DNA from: Candidatus Sumerlaeia bacterium
GTDB taxonomy: Bacteria > Sumerlaeota > Sumerlaeia > SLMS01 > JAHLLQ01
Assembly: GCA_019634695.1 (NCBI GenBank)
Contig: JAHCAW010000014.1
Coordinates: 1-64,000, forward strand
DNA length: 64,000 nt
Direction: 5' to 3'
Part shown: in pieces, positions 60,067 through 64,000 of the stretch
Position numbering within the stretch: the first letter of the stretch is position 1
How the letters are laid out: every line of letters starts with the position of its first letter
The notes under the pieces: generated by a model
Told to the model about the DNA's origin: nothing
The model's database searches: none
What the model saw: the letters and a program-made list of their open reading frames with translations, nothing else
Translations under genes and position numbers: made by a program

Positions 60067-61175
60067 AAATCGTCAACATCGTCGGTGCCCGTCCCAACTT
60101 CATGAAGATCGCGCCTCTGATGGAGGCGTATCGTGCGCATCCGCAGATCGAAGCGGTGCTGGTGCATACGGGCCAGCACTATGACGAGCGGATGAGCGAC
60201 CTGTTCTTCCGCCAGCTCGGCATCCCCAAGCCCACCATCAACCTCGGCATCGGCTCCGGCTCGCATGCCGTGCAGACTGCCGAGGTCATGAAGGCCTTCG
60301 AGCGCGTCGTGCTCGACGTGCGCCCCGATGCCGTGCTTGTCGTCGGCGACGTCAACAGCACCATCGCCTGCGGACTCGTGGCCGTCAAACTCGGCGTGCG
60401 GCTGATTCACGTCGAGGCCGGCTTGCGCAGCGGCGACCGCACGATGCCCGAAGAGATCAACCGCATCCTGACCGACGCGATCTCCGACCAGTTGTTCTGT
60501 ACGGAGCAGGCCGGCGTGGACAACCTGCTGCGCGAAGGGCAGAACCCGGCGCGGATTCACCTCGTCGGCAACGTGATGATCGACACGCTGCTCAAGAATC
60601 TGGACCGGGCGCAGGCCTCCACCATTCTTTCCGATATCGGCATCGAGTCCGGCGACTACGCCGTCCTGACGTTGCATCGCCCCTCGAACGTGGACGATCC
60701 GGCGGTGCTGCGCGGCCTGTTCCAGGCCATCGCCGCCATCCAGCGCGAGCTGCCTGTCGTCTTCCCGATCCACCCGCGCACGCGTGCCCGCTTCGCCGAC
60801 CTCGGCATGGCCCTCGGCGGTAGCGAGCTGCCCAATGTCCGCGGCATCGACCCGGTCGGCTACCTCGACTTCCTCAAGTTGATGGCCCACGCCCGCGTCG
60901 TCCTCACCGATTCCGGCGGCATCCAGGAGGAAACCACCATCCTGAAGGTGCCGTGCCTGACCCTGCGCGAGAACACCGAGCGGCCGATCACGGCCCAGGT
61001 GGGCTCGAACCGGGTGGTCGGCACTTCGCCGGACCGTATCCTCGCGGCCTTCCGGCGCCTGATGGACGGCGACGGGCCGGCCTGCGGCACGCCCCCGCTG
61101 TGGGATGGCCGCGCGGCCGAGCGCATCGTCGACATCATTGCCGCCGAGCACGCGCCCGCGATGGCCGCCGGCTGA
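60063..61175 (+). CDS. wecB: UDP-N-acetylglucosamine 2-epimerase
   Basis: This 370-aa non-hydrolysing epimerase interconverts UDP-GlcNAc and UDP-ManNAc. Its blocks are VGARPNFMKIAPLM (about 6-19), HTGQHYDERMSD (about 38-49), VVGDVNSTIAC, HVEAGLRSGDRTMPEEINR (about 116-134), LHRPSNVDD and LTDSGGIQEETTILKVPCLTLRENTERP (about 282-309). All conserved acids and histidines are present. The start overlaps the GT26 stop by 4 bp. The product would feed the GT26 transferase, and after oxidation a ManNAcA pathway with the dehydrogenase at 38665. Confidence 0.93.
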   Translation: MKIVNIVGARPNFMKIAPLMEAYRAHPQIEAVLVHTGQHYDERMSDLFFRQLGIPKPTINLGIGSGSHAVQTAEVMKAFERVVLDVRPDAVLVVGDVNSTIACGLVAVKLGVRLIHVEAGLRSGDRTMPEEINRILTDAISDQLFCTEQAGVDNLLREGQNPARIHLVGNVMIDTLLKNLDRAQASTILSDIGIESGDYAVLTLHRPSNVDDPAVLRGLFQAIAAIQRELPVVFPIHPRTRARFADLGMALGGSELPNVRGIDPVGYLDFLKLMAHARVVLTDSGGIQEETTILKVPCLTLRENTERPITAQVGSNRVVGTSPDRILAAFRRLMDGDGPACGTPPLWDGRAAERIVDIIAAEHAPAMAAG

Positions 61176-61343
61176 GCCCCGGAAGCCCCGCTTTTTACCC
61201 CTCTTTTCGCTTGAAGCGCCGCATCGGCAGCCGCTAAAGCCCTCCTCCCTTGCGCGGCCCTCCATGCGTGCCGGTCCGGCATGCTGCCGCTGCCCAAGGG
61301 CGCCTCCCCACTGCGCATCCGTTCCATCGACAAGGAGTCTCCT

Positions 61344-62774
61344 GTGACCGACCAAAGCGCCGTCCCTGCCGCCGGCGGCGGCGATACCCTGACAGCAGTC
61401 CTCGACAAGAAGAACGAGCAGATCGCCCACGAGATCGTCGCCGACGAGACGCTGGAGCACTCCCGCGTGCGCTACACGGTGCGCGTGCCCGCCCAGGTCT
61501 TCGAGGCCAAGGTCGACGAGGTGCTGGCCGACGTTCGTCGCCAGGCCAGCATCCCCGGCTTCCGCCCGGGCAAGGCGCCCGCGAATCTGGTGCGCAACCG
61601 CTACCTGAAGGCCGCCCGCGAGGACGCCGTCCGCAAGATCGTTCCGCGCCTGGCCGAGCTGGTCGCCGAGGAGCGCAAGGTCCAGGTGCTTGCCCAACCC
61701 GCCTTCGAGGGCTGGGACGCAGCGGAAGCCGGCGCCGTGGATCTGAAGATCGTGCTGGAGATTCGTCCCGAGATCGTCATCTCCGATGAGACGCTCAAGG
61801 ACATCGCCGTCGAGGTCGAGCACATCCCCGTCACCGACGCCACGGTGGCCCATGAGCTTGAGCATCTGCGCGAGCACAACGCTGTCTTCCAGACCGTCGA
61901 GGGCGCCGTCTACGCGCCGGGCGACACGGTCACGATCAGCTCCGAAGCGCGCGAGGGCGACCTGATACTGCCCGAGCACTTCATGGCCGAGGAGCGCACG
62001 GACAACCCGGGGCGCTTCCTGCCGCCTGCGGTCGTCGAGGCGCTCAAGGGCCAGCCCGCCGGCGCCCGCCTGACGCTCGAGAACATTGAGCTGCCCCCGT
62101 CCGCGAACACCGGCCTGAGCGCCGTCGCGACGTTCAAGGTCACGATCCACGACCTGAAGAAGCGCATCCTGCCCGCACTCGACGACGAGTTCGCCAAGGA
62201 CGTCTCCGACAAGTTCCAGACGCTGGACGACCTGAAGGCCGACATCCGCAAGCGCCAGGAAGAGAAGGAACTCGAGCGCCGTCGCACGGCCACGCTCGAG
62301 AAGATCTACGAAATCCTGCGCGAGCGCCTGACCTTCGCGGTTCCGCCGACACTGGTTCAGAACCTGGCGAACGCCTCGATCCGCCGCACCGAGCAGGAAC
62401 TCAACCAGGCCGGCCTTTCGCTGCGCCGCTTCGGTCGCGACCTGCTCGACGGCTATATCAAGCGCGTCGAGGGCGACTCGCGCGTCGTGGCCCGCACGCT
62501 CCTCATCCGCGACGCGGTGGGCCGCTTCCTCGGCGTCGAGGCCACCGACGAGCTGATGGATGCCGAGATCGCCCGCGTGGCCGAGCAGCAGGGCCGCAAG
62601 CCGCTTGCCGTCCGCGCCGCCCTCGAGAAGAACCGCCAGCTCGAAGACTTGCGCGAGGAACTTCGCGCCCGCGCCATCGACGAGAAGCTCGCCACCCTGG
62701 CCAGCGTCACCGTCGTCGAGCGCGAGGCCGACGCTCACGCCCACTGCAACCACGGCCACGACGGGGAACACTGA
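61344..62774 (+). CDS. tig: Trigger factor
   Basis: Trigger factor is the ribosome-bound chaperone that meets nascent chains. The signature of its ribosome-binding loop, PGFRPGKAP, lies near residues 71-79. A middle domain of degenerate PPIase type (about 160-260) and a long helical chaperone domain (about 270-470) follow. The C-terminus carries a His/Asp-rich tail (HAHCNHGHDGEH). The start is GTG 61344 with AAGGAG 7 bp upstream; the frame extends further but lacks a site. At 476 aa it is longer than E. coli Tig (432). It lies 5 bp before clpP, the classical tig-clpP order. Confidence 0.92.
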   Translation: MTDQSAVPAAGGGDTLTAVLDKKNEQIAHEIVADETLEHSRVRYTVRVPAQVFEAKVDEVLADVRRQASIPGFRPGKAPANLVRNRYLKAAREDAVRKIVPRLAELVAEERKVQVLAQPAFEGWDAAEAGAVDLKIVLEIRPEIVISDETLKDIAVEVEHIPVTDATVAHELEHLREHNAVFQTVEGAVYAPGDTVTISSEAREGDLILPEHFMAEERTDNPGRFLPPAVVEALKGQPAGARLTLENIELPPSANTGLSAVATFKVTIHDLKKRILPALDDEFAKDVSDKFQTLDDLKADIRKRQEEKELERRRTATLEKIYEILRERLTFAVPPTLVQNLANASIRRTEQELNQAGLSLRRFGRDLLDGYIKRVEGDSRVVARTLLIRDAVGRFLGVEATDELMDAEIARVAEQQGRKPLAVRAALEKNRQLEDLREELRARAIDEKLATLASVTVVEREADAHAHCNHGHDGEH

Positions 62775-62779
62775 GGCGC

Positions 62780-63511
62780 ATGAAACGCCACGCCTGGCTG
62801 CCCGGCGACATCGCCGCCGGATTTCGCGAACTCGACGAGCGCCGCGCCTCGGGCCCCAACGCCCCGGGGGCGGCGCACGATTTCGACGACGATGATGTCT
62901 ACTACATCCCGATCCCGCGCATCATCGAGCAGACCGAACGCGGCGAGCGCGTCTTCGACCTCTACTCGCGCCTGCTGCTCGACCGCATCGTCATGATCGG
63001 ACGCGAGTTCGACGACCGCCTCGCAAACCTCGTCACCGCCCAGCTCCTGTTCCTCGAGAGCCAGGACGCCGACAAACCCATCAGCCTCTATATCAACTCG
63101 CCCGGCGGAGTCATCTCGTCGGGCATGGCCATCTACGACACGATGCAGCTCGTGAAGCCCGAGATCAGCACCACGGTGATCGGCGAGGCAGCCAGCATGG
63201 GCGCCGTCATCCTGCTCGCAGGCGCCAAGGGCAAGCGCTTCGCCCTGCCCAACGCCCGCATCATGATCCACCAGCCCAGCGGCGGCTCGCGCGGCACCTC
63301 CGTGGACATCGAAATCCAGACCCGCGAGATGGTGCGCGTGCGCGAGACCCTCTACTCCCTGATGGCCCGCCACATGGAGCGCACGGTCGAGGAAGTCGTG
63401 CAAGCCTGCGACCGCGACCGCTTCATGACACCCGAGGAAGCGATTGGCTTCGGCATCATCGATGCCGTGCTGGAACCGAAGAAGAAGATCGCCGTCGCCC
63501 CGACGACCTGA
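62780..63511 (+). CDS. clpP: ATP-dependent Clp protease proteolytic subunit 1
   Basis: This 243-aa serine peptidase has the catalytic Ser139 (GEAASMGAVI) and His164 (IMIHQPSGG); the third residue lies in DRDRFM (near 213). Relative to standard ClpP there is an N-terminal extension of about 44 residues before [16 protein letters not shown], which could be a longer propeptide. The ATG follows the tig stop by 5 bp. A second clpP follows 27 bp downstream, so the organism may build a ClpP1P2 hetero-oligomer. Confidence 0.92.
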   Translation: MKRHAWLPGDIAAGFRELDERRASGPNAPGAAHDFDDDDVYYIPIPRIIEQTERGERVFDLYSRLLLDRIVMIGREFDDRLANLVTAQLLFLESQDADKPISLYINSPGGVISSGMAIYDTMQLVKPEISTTVIGEAASMGAVILLAGAKGKRFALPNARIMIHQPSGGSRGTSVDIEIQTREMVRVRETLYSLMARHMERTVEEVVQACDRDRFMTPEEAIGFGIIDAVLEPKKKIAVAPTT

Positions 63512-63538
63512 CGCCCCCGACCCGGAAGGAAACGCCCC

Positions 63539-64000
63539 ATGGACGTCCCCTTTGTCCTCGAGCAGACCGAGCGCGGCGAGCGCTCCATAGACATCTTCTC
63601 GCGCCTGCTCATGGATCGCATCATCTTCATCGGCACGCCGATCAACGACACCGTCGCCAGCCTGGTCACCGCCCAGCTCCTGTTCCTTGAGAGCTCGGAC
63701 CCCGACAAGGACATCAACATCTACATCAACTCCCCGGGCGGCAGCGTCACTGCCGGTCTGGCGATTTACGACACCATGCAGTTCGTGAAGCCCGACATCG
63801 CCACCACCTGCGTCGGCCAGGCCGCCAGCATGGGCGCCGTCCTTCTGGCCGCCGGCAGCGCCGGCAAGCGCTTCGCCCTGCCCAACGCCCGCGTCATGAT
63901 CCACCAACCGCTCGGCGGCATGCAGGGCCAGGTCAGCGATATCGAAATCCAGGCCCGCGAGATGCTCCGCATCAAACGCCGCCTGAACGAAATCCTCTCC
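63539..64000 (+). CDS. clpP: ATP-dependent Clp protease proteolytic subunit 2 (partial)
   Basis: The first 154 residues of a second ClpP run to the window edge. Ser97 ([10 protein letters not shown]) and His122 (VMIHQPLGG) are present; the Asp lies beyond the end. The N-terminus is short ([18 protein letters not shown]), without the extension of the first copy. GGAAGGA precedes ATG 63539 by about 8 bp. The two copies share most of the core (for example YINSPGG and [11 protein letters not shown]) but differ in the handle region, so they are distinct paralogues rather than a fresh duplication. Confidence 0.93.
   Translation, partial: MDVPFVLEQTERGERSIDIFSRLLMDRIIFIGTPINDTVASLVTAQLLFLESSDPDKDINIYINSPGGSVTAGLAIYDTMQFVKPDIATTCVGQAASMGAVLLAAGSAGKRFALPNARVMIHQPLGGMQGQVSDIEIQAREMLRIKRRLNEILS

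Noticed and set aside
60006..62771. A 921-codon open frame on the minus strand
   Set aside because: It is antisense to wecB and tig, whose motifs are complete; its composition is typical of a GC-driven shadow frame.

Overview
The window is GC-rich (roughly two thirds G+C by eye), densely packed and bacterial. An LptC-like/LptA-like pair, a Wza-type export lipoprotein and two lipoprotein or secretion signals point to a diderm (Gram-negative) cell. Many starts are GTG or TTG, many genes overlap by 4 bp (ATGA or GTGA), and most products resemble no single well-known genus. I read it as an uncultured lineage, possibly a Sumerlaeota/Hydrogenedentota/PVC-like phylum. That placement is inference only; no rRNA or tRNA gene was seen to settle it.

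Region 1 (1-5760) is a catabolic operon: the tail of an unidentified gene, both subunits of a 3-oxoacid-type CoA-transferase, an M20 deacylase/dipeptidase, a thiolase and a GABA-type aminotransferase, closed by a strong terminator. Region 2 (5812-11269) holds a secreted SUMF1-fold protein, an Mrp-type Fe-S carrier, a small membrane protein and a fused GT2-GT9 glycosyltransferase. Region 3 (11277-13921, minus strand) is a sulfane-sulfur module: ArsR regulator, rhodanese-DUF2892 protein and CoA-disulfide-reductase-like protein with a rhodanese tail. Region 4 (14144-26935) is mostly housekeeping (PLD-like protein, truB, MFS transporter, TPR protein, ygfZ, nfo, trxB, holB, LptC/LptA-like pair). 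It is interrupted by repeats (an 18-bp tandem array and a 210-bp nested inverted repeat) and by a lower-GC islet carrying a four-helix-bundle protein, an ankyrin protein and a lipoprotein.

Region 5 (26957-61175) is one large exopolysaccharide/capsule locus. Its minus-strand arm carries the export machinery: NusG-like antiterminator, Wza-like outer-membrane protein, WecA-like initiating transferase, Wzc-like kinase with a (Tyr-Gly)8 tail, a Wzy/ligase-type protein, two paralogous FecR-like proteins and a VanZ protein. Its plus-strand arm carries precursor synthesis and assembly: UDP-sugar dehydrogenase, UDP-glucuronate-4-epimerase-like protein, sulfotransferase, MurA and MurB homologues, acetyltransferase, flippase, three GT4-like transferases, CapA, an asparagine-synthase-like protein, a second polymerase/ligase, the bi-domain oxidoreductase, heparinase II/III-like protein, a GT26 transferase and UDP-GlcNAc 2-epimerase. 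Together they suggest a sulfated, uronic-acid-containing polymer that may also contain a lactyl (muramic-type) sugar. A Phd/VapC toxin-antitoxin pair sits between the oxidoreductase and the heparinase.

Region 6 (61344-64000) starts the classical proteostasis operon: trigger factor and two tandem ClpP paralogues, the second cut by the window edge. The points most worth checking are the MurA/MurB pair inside the capsule locus with an apparent frameshift in murB, the tandem FecR-like paralogues with a shared C-terminal module, and the repeat elements at 17.1 and 18.2 kb.
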